Source: CAZGZD01 sp964530005 (GTDB lineage: Bacteria > Patescibacteriota > Microgenomatia > UBA1406 > GWC2-37-13). Taken from it: 64,000 bases of DNA. Location: positions 3,132 through 67,131 of the forward strand of contig CAZGZD010000003.1 of assembly GCA_964530005.1 (NCBI GenBank). Direction: 5' to 3'. The notes beneath the pieces are model-generated. The model had not been told where the DNA came from and ran no database searches. It worked only from the letters and a program-made list of their open reading frames with translations. Shown one piece after another: positions 34,673 through 42,495 of the stretch. Numbering within the stretch: position 1 is the stretch's first letter; the number at the start of each line of letters is the position of its first letter. Made by a program: the position numbers and the translations under genes.

Positions 34673-34901
34673 TTTTAACTTCCACAGTGCTTGGCACAAA
34701 AGGTTTTTCCCCTGAGACTTTTCTCACTCTGTTTTCCAAAAGTGGACGAAGAAATGTAGTGATAGATCTTCTACCTAAATCAAGAGCAATTGAATCAACA
34801 CAAATTTGAGGGAATCTAAATCTTTCAGATAATCTTTGAGATAGCTCATCGATACGTGGTCCTTGCTCTCTGTGTAATCGAGATGTAACTCGTTCAGCCA
34901 T
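34662..34901 (-). CDS. Uncharacterised 79-residue basic protein
   Basis: Starts MAERVTSRLHREQGPRIDEL; Arg-rich (17 Arg or Lys), with SQRLSERFRFPQICVDSIALDLGRRS in the middle and a C-terminal KKFVP-like beta stretch. No family recognised. Support comes from a promoter (TTGCGA-16-TATACT) ending 8 nt before the ATG and from its 11-bp tail overlap with fmt, a typical convergent arrangement here. A nucleic-acid-binding role is only suggested by charge. Confidence 0.6.
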   Translation of the reverse strand: MAERVTSRLHREQGPRIDELSQRLSERFRFPQICVDSIALDLGRRSITTFLRPLLENRVRKVSGEKPFVPSTVEVKIRK

Positions 34902-34909
34902 AAGGATTT

Positions 34910-34937
34910 AGTATATAGCTTAGATTATAAATCGCAA
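34910..34937 (-). promoter_or_regulatory. Leaderless-type promoter of the 34662-34901 gene
   Basis: Minus strand TTGCGA (34932-34937), 16 bp, TATACT (34910-34915), then 8 nt to the ATG at 34901. Confidence 0.65.
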
Positions 34938-34966
34938 CAGGAATATTACTTGTGCCTTGATCGTGG

Positions 34967-34972
34967 TATAAT
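34967..34972 (+). promoter_or_regulatory. Extended -10 box upstream of malic enzyme
   Basis: TGGTATAAT (TG plus one base plus TATAAT, 34967-34972). No good -35 box at 17 bp. Eight nt downstream is an ATG (34981) that opens a 12-codon frame rather than the malic enzyme frame. Confidence 0.6.
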
Positions 34973-34980
34973 CACAGGTT

Positions 34981-35019
34981 ATGTCTCCCGCCCAAATTTT
35001 ATCATTGGCAGATCGTTAG
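34981..35019 (+). CDS. Possible 12-residue upstream peptide (MSPAQILSLADR)
   Basis: The ATG sits 8 nt after TATAAT, the spacing at which true starts occur in this genome, but the frame closes at TAG after 12 codons. It is two bases out of frame with malic enzyme, which starts 26 bp after the stop. Either a leader peptide that governs reinitiation at malic enzyme, or a coincidence. Confidence 0.35.
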   Translation: MSPAQILSLADR

Positions 35020-35045
35020 CGGGATTTCGTTTTCAAAAACTCAAA

Positions 35046-36179
35046 ATGCTAAAAAAAGGCGAGGCACTTGCCATTCACAAGAAGATTCATGGCAAGATTG
35101 CAATTGCCTCCAAACTCCCAATTCGCACGAAGCACGATTTATCTATTGCCTATACACCCGGCGTTGCGGAAGTGAGTACGTTTCTTGCCCAGAATAAAGA
35201 TAGGGTGGGTGAATATACAAGTCGTGGAAATACTATTGCTGTCGTGTCTGATGGGTCTGCAGTCCTTGGACTTGGTAATATTGGTCCTGAGGGAGCGCTT
35301 CCTGTCATGGAGGGAAAATGTATTCTATTCAAACACTTTGGCGATGTAGATGCGATTCCGATCGTGCTTTCGACGACTGATCCTGAGGAGATAATCCGCA
35401 CAGTGCAGGCTATTGCACCTACATTCGGAGGAATTAACCTTGAGGATATTGCGGCTCCTAATTGTTTTTATATCGAGCGAGAGCTCAAAAAATCACTTGA
35501 TATTCCAGTATTTCATGACGATCAATGGGGCGCATCTGTCGTCGTGCTTGCTGGCCTAATAAATGCACTCCCACTTGTCAAAAAAACATTTAAACATGTG
35601 AGGATTGTAGTATCCGGTGCGGGTGCTGCTGGGTGGGCTATAGTGAAACTTTTGCATCGATATGGAGCCACAGACATTCTGGTAGTTGATCGAAGCGGAA
35701 TTATATGTCGAAATAGAGAAGGCGACAATAAGTATAAAAGAGAGCTGGCTGAGCTTAGTAATCCGCATAGAATTGAGGGCGATCTTGCAACGGCATGTCA
35801 GGCAGCAGATGTATTTATTGGAGTATCAAGCGGTGAGATTTTGAAGCCAGAAATGGTCGCTACTATGAATAGTGATGCTATTGTATTTGCGCTCGCCAAT
35901 CCAGTACCTGAGATCATGCCAGACTTGGCAAAAGCAGCTGGAGCTACGATTATTGCAACCGGTCGTTCTGACTTCCCCAATCAGATTAATAATGCGCTGG
36001 TATTTCCCGGTATATTCCGTGGCGCACTTGATAATAAGATCAAGATTATTCGCAAATCAATGCTTGTGGCAGCTGCCGAAAATCTCGCTAAGCTGGTTAA
36101 AAATCCCCATCCCGCCAAGATCATACCCTCAATCTTCGACAAAGGCGTGATGGAATCAGTCTCAAGTGCAATCAAGTAA
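35046..36179 (+). CDS. NAD(P)-dependent malic enzyme
   Basis: 377 residues, the compact bacterial form. The Tyr-containing YTPGVAEVS (about 36-44), SDGSAVLGLGNIGPEGALPVMEGK, the metal site FHDDQWG (usually FHDDQQG) and the nucleotide-binding VSGAGAAGWAIV are all present, then ANPVPEI and GRSDFPNQINNALVFPGIFRGAL. It decarboxylates malate to pyruvate. In a cell with so little central metabolism it would supply pyruvate and reducing power. The ATG at 35046 gives the family start (LKKGEALAIHKKIHGKI). The upstream in-frame extension from 34950 is not conserved-looking and overlaps the promoter. Confidence 0.95.
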   Translation: MLKKGEALAIHKKIHGKIAIASKLPIRTKHDLSIAYTPGVAEVSTFLAQNKDRVGEYTSRGNTIAVVSDGSAVLGLGNIGPEGALPVMEGKCILFKHFGDVDAIPIVLSTTDPEEIIRTVQAIAPTFGGINLEDIAAPNCFYIERELKKSLDIPVFHDDQWGASVVVLAGLINALPLVKKTFKHVRIVVSGAGAAGWAIVKLLHRYGATDILVVDRSGIICRNREGDNKYKRELAELSNPHRIEGDLATACQAADVFIGVSSGEILKPEMVATMNSDAIVFALANPVPEIMPDLAKAAGATIIATGRSDFPNQINNALVFPGIFRGALDNKIKIIRKSMLVAAAENLAKLVKNPHPAKIIPSIFDKGVMESVSSAIK

Positions 36180-36191
36180 AACGACATCTGC

Positions 36192-36221
36192 TTGACAAAT
36201 TACTTTAGGCAGATTTACTAT
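36192..36221 (+). promoter_or_regulatory. Promoter of the 36257 gene
   Basis: TTGACA (36192-36197), 18 bp, TACTAT (36216-36221). The expected start near 36228 leaves a ~29-nt leader before the GTG at 36257, longer than usual here. Confidence 0.65.
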
Positions 36222-36256
36222 CAAGGTAGTGGGGATACATTTACACAATAAATACT

Positions 36257-37558
36257 GTGGCACTAGTTGAAGCATCAATAGGTAATCAAATGCGCACAGG
36301 TCTAGCTGAGACCCGCCCACTTTCTGTTCATCCTCCAGATAATTTTGATCTAATCACATCTCACGCGCTTTTCGTGCCAAGCCCTTCCATCGCTGGTCTA
36401 GAACTACCAAACATTGAAGTTCCAATACTACACAGGAAAAAAGACGGGATAAATAGAGGTAAAGGCGCGGTATTTTACCTTCCTTCATTTGGAATGCGCT
36501 ATGGTGTCGAGGAAGTTCACCACGATTTGGATGCACTTGCTCTTTATTTCGATACTATTATCATGCCACCGTTTTTGGGCCTTGAACCACCTTATCCAGA
36601 CCAAGAACATTTTGACGATGTGAGGTGGGACGCTCTTGGTCGGCATGACGGGCATCTTATCCGGTCTGCTGCCGATTATCTTGGGCTTGATACATACAAT
36701 ATTGTCGGGATATCCGCCGGTACAGCGCGTGCAGTGCACGCTGGTGCACACCTTACAGATAGACCAATGAATATTCAGATGCTTGGTTCTCCAGCTCGCA
36801 ACTTTACCAATAGATTTACTTTGCTTATGCGACTTGTCTCTGAGATGAAGCGCGGAGAACTTTCTCAAATTGCTGGTCATGTCCCAGAGTTGGAAAATCC
36901 AGATAGATATCGCAATATTTTCAGTGGCGAAAAATTGCCAATGAACGTACCTAATCGTATGATTCCCAGTTTTCTTCAAATATGGGAATGGCAACGTAGA
37001 TTAGCCGAATCAATTTCCTCAAAAATCACAATGTCCAGTGATCAAATTAATCCCAATAATGAGTTGCTAGTTGAGAGTTTTGGAATTCATCTTTCAAGAT
37101 CCAGAATTCGTAAAGCACTTGGACGACTACCCAAGGATACAAGAGTGACTTTGGTGGATTATGGTCAGGATAATCTTTCGGCGAGTAGTAGATTAGGAAA
37201 ACGAGTTAATAGACTCAATGGTCGTGGGAGGTCAATTGCTCTCGTCAATGTAATTGGCGCGGCTCACGATACATCTCAAAATCGCGACTTAGTAGCCGGT
37301 CTAATTGAGCTTGCAGGAAGTGATTGGTGGGAATCAGGAATTATGCGAATTCGAAAATCTGACCTTGAGAAATTTGTTGGGACAATGCTTCAAACTTATG
37401 AGTCAAGGCCCACTCCTACGCCACGTGGAATAAGTGGTCGAGTATTTGATGCAGCCTCTCACCTTTTAGAAAGCGCATCATGGGGACGAGCATTAGGACA
37501 AGAACGAATACGCAAGTCGGGAATAGTATATCGGAGCACTTCAACAATTAATTTGTAG
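36257..37558 (+). CDS. Alpha/beta-hydrolase-like protein (uncharacterised)
   Basis: The 433-residue protein shows a nucleophile elbow, YNIVGISAGTARAVHAG (G-I-S-A-G, about residues 154-158), after an alternating beta-alpha region (GKGAVFYLPSFGMRYGVEE, ALYFDTIIMPPF). That is the layout of the alpha/beta-hydrolase fold. A His candidate is in IGAAHDTSQNRDLVAG (about 339). No signal peptide. The start is GTG at 36257 or ATG at 36290. Substrate unknown. The 52093 gene has a comparable elbow and size, so the two may be distant relatives. Confidence 0.65.
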   Translation: MALVEASIGNQMRTGLAETRPLSVHPPDNFDLITSHALFVPSPSIAGLELPNIEVPILHRKKDGINRGKGAVFYLPSFGMRYGVEEVHHDLDALALYFDTIIMPPFLGLEPPYPDQEHFDDVRWDALGRHDGHLIRSAADYLGLDTYNIVGISAGTARAVHAGAHLTDRPMNIQMLGSPARNFTNRFTLLMRLVSEMKRGELSQIAGHVPELENPDRYRNIFSGEKLPMNVPNRMIPSFLQIWEWQRRLAESISSKITMSSDQINPNNELLVESFGIHLSRSRIRKALGRLPKDTRVTLVDYGQDNLSASSRLGKRVNRLNGRGRSIALVNVIGAAHDTSQNRDLVAGLIELAGSDWWESGIMRIRKSDLEKFVGTMLQTYESRPTPTPRGISGRVFDAASHLLESASWGRALGQERIRKSGIVYRSTSTINL

Positions 37559-37566
37559 TTTTTGTA

Positions 37567-38019
37567 TTACTTAGAAAGGTTAGCTGCCCATTTTTTCAAC
37601 TTCTCACGATTTTTCTCCTCATCAAAGTAGAATCCATCAATTCTAAGTGATTCACACGCGAGCTGACCCCCCAACTGCTTCACAAAATCCTGCAAGTAGT
37701 CGACCGCCCCACAGAACCATGCATAATTCGTGTCTCCCATACCGAAAATAGCATACTTTGTGCCGAGAGTTTTGATATCGTTGGCTTTTTCCATAAGTTC
37801 GATTATATATTGGTGTGGGCGGCCATTTTTATAATCCAGATCAAGCCAGCTGGGTGATCCGAGGACGACAAGATCGTAGTCTTTAAATTCATCGGCTGAT
37901 GCCGCATCTGCACGCTTTACGTCGACTGAATATTTTTTCTCTTTTAGAACTTCGGCAATAATTTGAGCTCCCTGTTCAGTACCTCCAGAATATGTAGCGT
38001 AGACAATAAGTACGTTCAT
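37567..38019 (-). CDS. Flavodoxin
   Basis: 150 residues, short-chain type. The FMN phosphate loop is YATYSGGTEQGA (8-19), followed by LVVLGSPSWLDLDYKNGRPH (first isoalloxazine loop, Trp) and AIFGMGDTNYAWFCGAVDYLQ (second loop, Tyr/Trp). A soluble low-potential electron carrier; its partner reductase is not in the window. TATAAT (38026-38031, minus strand) is 6 nt from the ATG. Confidence 0.93.
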   Translation of the reverse strand: MNVLIVYATYSGGTEQGAQIIAEVLKEKKYSVDVKRADAASADEFKDYDLVVLGSPSWLDLDYKNGRPHQYIIELMEKANDIKTLGTKYAIFGMGDTNYAWFCGAVDYLQDFVKQLGGQLACESLRIDGFYFDEEKNREKLKKWAANLSK

Positions 38020-38085
38020 AAAAATATTATAGCGTACAAGCAGCTTGAATTCTTCACCAGCCTATGATATCCTCCAACTCTAGGT

Positions 38086-39084
38086 ATGCGAAATAAATTC
38101 TTTGGTCTTTTAATTACTTTCGTTGCATTTTCTGTGGTTGCTTTTCCGTCTCATGCTGCCCAATTTATCTCGGGACAGGATGTGAAGGTGAATAAATCTA
38201 CGACCAATCTTTATGCCACAGGGAATACAGTAAAAATCACACATGATGTAAAGCGCGACCTTGTGGTTGCGGCAGGAGAGGCGAGTATTGACTCGAATGT
38301 AGAGCGGGGAATCCTGGCTGCGGGTACCACTGTGCGGATTCACTCCAAAAGTACGGGAGCAGCTGCTCGAGTGGCAGGAGCAGATGTCGTGCTTACTGGC
38401 ACATACAACGATGATGTGGTGGTGGCTGGTAATACTGTCATGGTTCGAGACGCCACAATTGCAGGCGATCTCATCGTTGGTTCAAGCACACTTACTATTG
38501 AGAATTCAAAAATTGCAGGCAATATGTATGGCGGGTATGGTGAACTCGTTGGGGACCTCAAAAATCAAGTGAAAGGTAAGGTTTTCGCCACAGGAGGCGA
38601 TAATAAGCAAAAGTCTGTGGCAGATCTTATCAGCTTTCCGTGGGAGCTCTCAATGATTTTAGGCCTTTTAATTCTTATTCGATTTCTGGATTCTAGTGGT
38701 CGACTCATACTTTCCACAGTCCGACTCGACCGAAATATGACGTGGGATATACTAGGTGGTCTTGGATTTTTGATCATCCCTATATTCGCACTTATACTCT
38801 CATTTCTCACCCTTTTATATCCATTAGCCATCCCACTTGCTCTTATCTCGTATAGTATATTTGTACTATCTTTTGTGTTCTTGCCTATTTATATTGCGAA
38901 TTTTCTAAAAAATGTATTCAAATTGGAATATCAAATAAAGACTCTGAGTATATTGGCATATGCCGGACTTTTTTTGATTGGATTTATTCCATTTTTACGC
39001 CCGCTTGCTGGAGTAGTCGCGGTCTTCGTCCTCGCTTCTTATGGATATATACTTCGATCTGCTTGGAGACAGATTCGAAACTAG
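38086..39084 (+). CDS. Bactofilin-like polymer-forming domain fused to four membrane helices
   Basis: A signal peptide (MRNKFFGLLITFVAFSVVAFPSHA) precedes ~140 residues of short beta repeats (GNTVKITHDVKRDLVVAAGEASIDSNV, GTYNDDVVVAGNTVMVRDATIAGDLIVG). These are typical of the right-handed beta-helix found in bactofilins, here placed outside the membrane. Four C-terminal membrane helices follow (about 185-325). The combination suggests an envelope-shaping or scaffold role. A TGATAT box and a short TAGG before the ATG mark the start. Confidence 0.8.
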   Translation: MRNKFFGLLITFVAFSVVAFPSHAAQFISGQDVKVNKSTTNLYATGNTVKITHDVKRDLVVAAGEASIDSNVERGILAAGTTVRIHSKSTGAAARVAGADVVLTGTYNDDVVVAGNTVMVRDATIAGDLIVGSSTLTIENSKIAGNMYGGYGELVGDLKNQVKGKVFATGGDNKQKSVADLISFPWELSMILGLLILIRFLDSSGRLILSTVRLDRNMTWDILGGLGFLIIPIFALILSFLTLLYPLAIPLALISYSIFVLSFVFLPIYIANFLKNVFKLEYQIKTLSILAYAGLFLIGFIPFLRPLAGVVAVFVLASYGYILRSAWRQIRN

Positions 39085-39093
39085 CTCAAGAGC

Positions 39094-39122
39094 TTGATTT
39101 TTGCAGTTGAATTACTTAACAT
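39094..39122 (+). promoter_or_regulatory. Leaderless-type promoter of the 39129 gene
   Basis: TTGATT (39094-39099), 17 bp, TAACAT (39117-39122), then 6 nt to the ATG. Confidence 0.7.
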
Positions 39123-39128
39123 AAAGAT

Positions 39129-39464
39129 ATGGAGATTCTTATTAGTGTTTTAGTTAGCGCACTGGCTGTATTTATCACCTCTAAAATCTTACCGGGTGTG
39201 CATGTTGATAGTTTTCTCACAGCTATAATCGTCGCTGTCGTATTCGGGATCGTAAACTCCATAATCAAGCCGATTCTTCTTGTTCTGACTCTTCCGATTA
39301 ATATCCTTAGTCTTGGTCTTTTCACGGTCGTGATTATTGCAATCTGTGTATATATTGTTGACGCAATTGTACCCGGGTTTACAGTTGATGGATTTGTTTG
39401 GGCGCTGCTTTTCTCGCTCGTTCTTGCAATAGTTTCCGGATTCCTGAACTCTCTAACAGCTTAA
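39129..39464 (+). CDS. Phage holin family 4 / four-TM membrane protein
   Basis: 111 residues with four helices. It shows the family pattern ITSKILPGVHVDSFLTAIIVAVVFGIVNSIIKPIL in the first half and DAIVPGFTVDGFVWALLFSLVLAIVSGFL at the end. Despite the family name these proteins are common in bacterial chromosomes and their function is not established; no phage lysis genes are nearby. Confidence 0.88.
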   Translation: MEILISVLVSALAVFITSKILPGVHVDSFLTAIIVAVVFGIVNSIIKPILLVLTLPINILSLGLFTVVIIAICVYIVDAIVPGFTVDGFVWALLFSLVLAIVSGFLNSLTA

Positions 39465-39470
39465 CTTCAT

Positions 39471-39499
39471 TTGACAATAGAAAGCTTCTTTTGTAACGT
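39471..39499 (+). promoter_or_regulatory. Leaderless-type promoter of the 39507 gene
   Basis: TTGACA (39471-39476), 17 bp, TAACGT (39494-39499), then 7 nt to the ATG at 39507. It decides the start against an upstream in-frame alternative at 39471, which lies in the -35 box. Confidence 0.75.
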
Positions 39500-39506
39500 T
39501 TTATTA

Positions 39507-39818
39507 ATGCCAAAAAAGAAAAAGCATAGTGTTGGTCGGAAAAATACTCCCCTCATAATAGCCCTTCTTGGAGTGATTATAGCCATAGCTATTGGCTTTT
39601 ATGCTGGGCAAAAAACAGCAGACAACAGATCCCACGCTTCAGAAACTGCAAAATCTAGTAATCTACCGACTGTTGGTAAAGATCATATCTGTATGATAAA
39701 GAGTCCAGATGGATGGACAAGAATAGCTGTCTGCCGCGGTAGACTTGTGTGCTCATCCAAAGTATATGTGGTTAGCGTGGGTCATGGTCAAGTAATCCAA
39801 GTCCGACTCTGTAAGTAA
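39507..39818 (+). CDS. Small membrane-anchored four-Cys protein, paralogue 1
   Basis: 103 residues: a basic N terminus (MPKKKKHSVGRK), one membrane helix (about 14-34), a polar linker, and a compact C-terminal domain with Cys at 62, 76, 82 and 102 (HICMIKSPDGWTRIAVCRG, LVCSS, VRLCK). The even Cys number and export suggest two disulfides. It resembles the protein at 40349 in layout and in the ends of the domain. Family not recognised. Confidence 0.75.
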   Translation: MPKKKKHSVGRKNTPLIIALLGVIIAIAIGFYAGQKTADNRSHASETAKSSNLPTVGKDHICMIKSPDGWTRIAVCRGRLVCSSKVYVVSVGHGQVIQVRLCK

Positions 39819-39994
39819 GTTGGCACGAATCTTCAAAAGCCTAAAAATCTACAATCTTTTAAGTCTTGCTCAAGATTGAAACTATATCAACTATAGTGTC
39901 ATTGACACTTAGCCACACTGAGGAGTAACAAATATTTTGTATTAATAAATTAAGCTTGTGGACCATTTTGATTATGGCTGTTATAATAGGCTAT

Positions 39995-40291
39995 ATGGCA
40001 GAAATGAAACGGAAATTTCTGGGCTTTATCCCACTTAGAGATAAAACTTTAAATCCAGGTTATTCTCAGGTTATATCACATAAAAGGGGAACTCGACTCA
40101 CCCCACCTCAAAATACAGTGTTTTTCCAAAAGGCCCCAGACATGTCTGAAATCCGAACATATGATCTTTTTGCTGGACACCTCAGATTAGTGAATAAAGA
40201 GCCGCTTAGCGTAGAGGGGGATTGGAGAATTACTGGAACGAGACTGGGCATGAATAGAGTATTTACTGGTACAGGTCCTAAAACTTCTTAA
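39995..40291 (+). CDS. Uncharacterised 98-residue protein between the four-Cys paralogues
   Basis: Begins MAEMKRKFLGFIPLRDKTLN, has no Cys and no membrane helix, and ends GMNRVFTGTGPKTS. The start is fixed by TATAAT (39982-39987) 7 nt before ATG 39995; the longer frame from 39956 would run through that box. Family not recognised. Its position between two related secreted proteins may mean a shared role, or a later insertion. Confidence 0.55.
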   Translation: MAEMKRKFLGFIPLRDKTLNPGYSQVISHKRGTRLTPPQNTVFFQKAPDMSEIRTYDLFAGHLRLVNKEPLSVEGDWRITGTRLGMNRVFTGTGPKTS

Positions 40292-40313
40292 TTTTCTACA
40301 ACCAGAATACTAC

Positions 40314-40342
40314 TTGTATTTTTGCAGTCTATCCTGTAATAT
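40314..40342 (+). promoter_or_regulatory. Leaderless-type promoter of the 40349 gene
   Basis: TTGTAT (40314-40319), 17 bp, TAATAT (40337-40342), then 6 nt to the ATG. Confidence 0.65.
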
Positions 40343-40348
40343 ATACAA

Positions 40349-40657
40349 ATGCAAAACCGTAAAGCACAAATCAGATCAAATATCGCACTCATTGCCGCCT
40401 CATTCGCGGTTGCGCTTTTTATTCTTTTAATTGCGGTTTTTCAGAAACAAGCACAGGCTGTGAGCACCAAGTCTCCTTCCGATCCAATATATAATGAAAA
40501 TAGCATTTGTAAGATTCAATGGAAAAGGCCCAACGGTACCTGGGGAGAGTGGAAGACGCTTGGTTACTGTTATGGCTCTATGTACTGCTCAGGCCGTGTG
40601 TATAATGCTGTAGAAGGGGGAAAACCCGTGCATGTAAGAGTGTGTAAAAAGCCCTAG
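40349..40657 (+). CDS. Small membrane-anchored four-Cys protein, paralogue 2
   Basis: 102 residues: a basic start, a membrane helix or signal (about 11-31, ending near AQA), and a C-terminal domain with Cys at 54, 74, 80 and 99 (SICKIQW, GYCYGSMYCSGRVY, VHVRVCKKP). The inner C-x5-C and the closing VRVC match paralogue 1. Trp-rich loop (GTWGEWKTLG). Its own promoter suggests separate control from paralogue 1. Confidence 0.75.
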   Translation: MQNRKAQIRSNIALIAASFAVALFILLIAVFQKQAQAVSTKSPSDPIYNENSICKIQWKRPNGTWGEWKTLGYCYGSMYCSGRVYNAVEGGKPVHVRVCKKP

Positions 40658-40703
40658 CTTCTTCTTCAAGACTTGTATTTCCTTCTTTTTCGTATTTTCA
40701 CAT

Positions 40704-40732
40704 TTGACGATTAGCACCTACTACGCTACGAT
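40704..40732 (+). promoter_or_regulatory. Leaderless-type promoter of tatD
   Basis: TTGACG (40704-40709), 17 bp, TACGAT (40727-40732), then 9 nt to the ATG at 40742. Confidence 0.7.
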
Positions 40733-40741
40733 AGATGTCTG

Positions 40742-41569
40742 ATGTTTGATACTCACGCGCACCTTCAATTCAGTGCTTTTGAGAAAAATGCAGATGAGGT
40801 GATTGCTACTGCAAAGCGCACTGACGTGACCCATATGATGATCCCGTCAACTGATGTTGCCACCTCCCGCGCTGCAGTCAAGCTTGCTCAGAAATATGAT
40901 AATATCTACGTGGCAGTTGGAATACATCCTCATCATATATTTGAATATCAAACTAAAAAAGACAAGCGAGATATAAAAAGTGAATTGAAAGAAATCGAGC
41001 AACTACTCTCACAAAAAAAAGTTATCGCGGTCGGAGAGGTCGGGGTTGATCGTTATTATTATACGAGGACAAAATATACAGATTATGAGGTAACATCAGA
41101 ATTCATAGAACTGCAAAAAGATATATTGAGGAGGCAAATTACACTTGCACTACTCCACAACAAACGGCTCATTCTTCACAATAGACAGGCAAAGGCAGAT
41201 TTACTCGCAGTTCTGGACTCTGTATGGGATAGAAAGCTTGAAGGACGTACAGTACTTCACTGTTGCGAGCCGGATCTTGAACTTCTCGACTTCGCAAAGG
41301 AGCATAAGATATATATCGGAGTTGATGGCGATATTACCTATGATAGCGCAAAGGCAGACTTCATAGTGAGCGTCCCACTGAACATACTTGTTCTTGAGAC
41401 AGACTCACCGTATCTATTACCCGAGCCACTTAGAAGTCAGAAAAAATTCCCCAATACACCCGTCAATCTTGAACTTATTGCTCAAAAGGTGGCAGATGTT
41501 CAACACATATCAGTTGATGAGGTAAAAAAAATAACCACCAATAATGCTATGGCACTTTTTCTTGAGTGA
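40742..41569 (+). CDS. tatD: TatD family metal-dependent hydrolase / DNase
   Basis: 275 residues with the amidohydrolase-type metal sites: FDTHAHLQF (HxH, 4-6), VGIHPHH, AVGEVGVDRYY (metal Glu), LILHNRQ, and LVLETDSPYLLPEPL (metal Asp) near the C terminus. TatD proteins are 3'-5' DNases linked to DNA repair. The KYTDYEVTSEFIELQKD region replaces the usual shorter loop after the Glu, a small insertion. Followed by the membrane protein gene after 20 bp. Confidence 0.93.
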   Translation: MFDTHAHLQFSAFEKNADEVIATAKRTDVTHMMIPSTDVATSRAAVKLAQKYDNIYVAVGIHPHHIFEYQTKKDKRDIKSELKEIEQLLSQKKVIAVGEVGVDRYYYTRTKYTDYEVTSEFIELQKDILRRQITLALLHNKRLILHNRQAKADLLAVLDSVWDRKLEGRTVLHCCEPDLELLDFAKEHKIYIGVDGDITYDSAKADFIVSVPLNILVLETDSPYLLPEPLRSQKKFPNTPVNLELIAQKVADVQHISVDEVKKITTNNAMALFLE

Positions 41570-41589
41570 GGGTACAATAGTGAAAATCT

Positions 41590-42495
41590 ATGAATAAAGT
41601 AATCCCCACAAATACACTCGTTCTTCAGAAGATAATCGCATTCTTCATTACTATTGGAATTTTTTTAGCATCGGGCTCTGCATATGGCTTGATGTTGACC
41701 GCGATTATCTTGGGGCATAGCCATTTTTTGCTGGGAATGATTTATAAGATCACGTCCCCGCGCCGTATACCAGCAATTCGTATTGCTGGATTTGCTGCAG
41801 TTGGAATTATTCTATTTGGATTATTCTACAGACCTGGAAATCCTGATTTCCGGATCGACCTTTTACTTCTTATTACGACTCTTTATGCAATATATCACAC
41901 TGTGGTTGACGATGAGTTTTCAGTCAATTTTTTCACGCCTGGTTATTCTCTGCTTCAAAAAATGGAGATGGGGGCGCTTATTCTTGTATGGTCGGCAATT
42001 CATCTAAAGTGGCAGTACCTATCAACGTGGACAGTATATCTTGTTCTGACGAGTATTCTTCTTACTTTTCTATATGGAATGATTACGGTGAAAAATAAAT
42101 TTATTCTTGGTTCGCAGAACTATTACTTTTTGGCTTTATGGGTATTTTCGATATTCGTATACTTTGCCAATGTGACATTTTTCAATCAGCAGCTTTTTGT
42201 GGTTTCGTTTATCGGTATTTATCACTACCTTATTTATTACTTACACTATTTTCTTAAGCTTAAGGCAATCAAAAATCCGACTCGCACTCTTGCGACGACA
42301 TACGGATATCTTGTGGCTGTACTGATCTCAAATATCGTGATATTTTTATTGTATTTTATAAGTCAGTTCACGAACAACATTGTGTTGGGCCAGCTTTTTA
42401 GCTACAATTTCTTTCTTGTGATTACACTTTTGCACTTTATCAGTTCCACTCGTATTCGTGAAATTGCCACATTTTTTAACTTCAAAAACGAGTAA
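41590..42495 (+). CDS. Polytopic membrane protein with intramembrane histidines (unknown)
   Basis: 301 residues with about nine helices. Histidines lie within or at the ends of helices: GHSHFLLG, AIYHTVVDDEF, GIYHYLIYYLHYFL and LLHFISSTRIRE. Such a pattern can form a metal site in membrane oxygenases or hydroxylases (for example Brp/Blh-like carotene dioxygenases), but no signature is complete, so no function is assigned. Its 3' end overlaps the Lnt-like gene by 38 bp in a different frame. Confidence 0.72.
   Translation: MNKVIPTNTLVLQKIIAFFITIGIFLASGSAYGLMLTAIILGHSHFLLGMIYKITSPRRIPAIRIAGFAAVGIILFGLFYRPGNPDFRIDLLLLITTLYAIYHTVVDDEFSVNFFTPGYSLLQKMEMGALILVWSAIHLKWQYLSTWTVYLVLTSILLTFLYGMITVKNKFILGSQNYYFLALWVFSIFVYFANVTFFNQQLFVVSFIGIYHYLIYYLHYFLKLKAIKNPTRTLATTYGYLVAVLISNIVIFLLYFISQFTNNIVLGQLFSYNFFLVITLLHFISSTRIREIATFFNFKNE

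Noticed and set aside
39129..39464. Holin of a phage lysis cassette
   Set aside because: The family name is historical; no endolysin or other phage gene is nearby and the gene has host-type promoter geometry.
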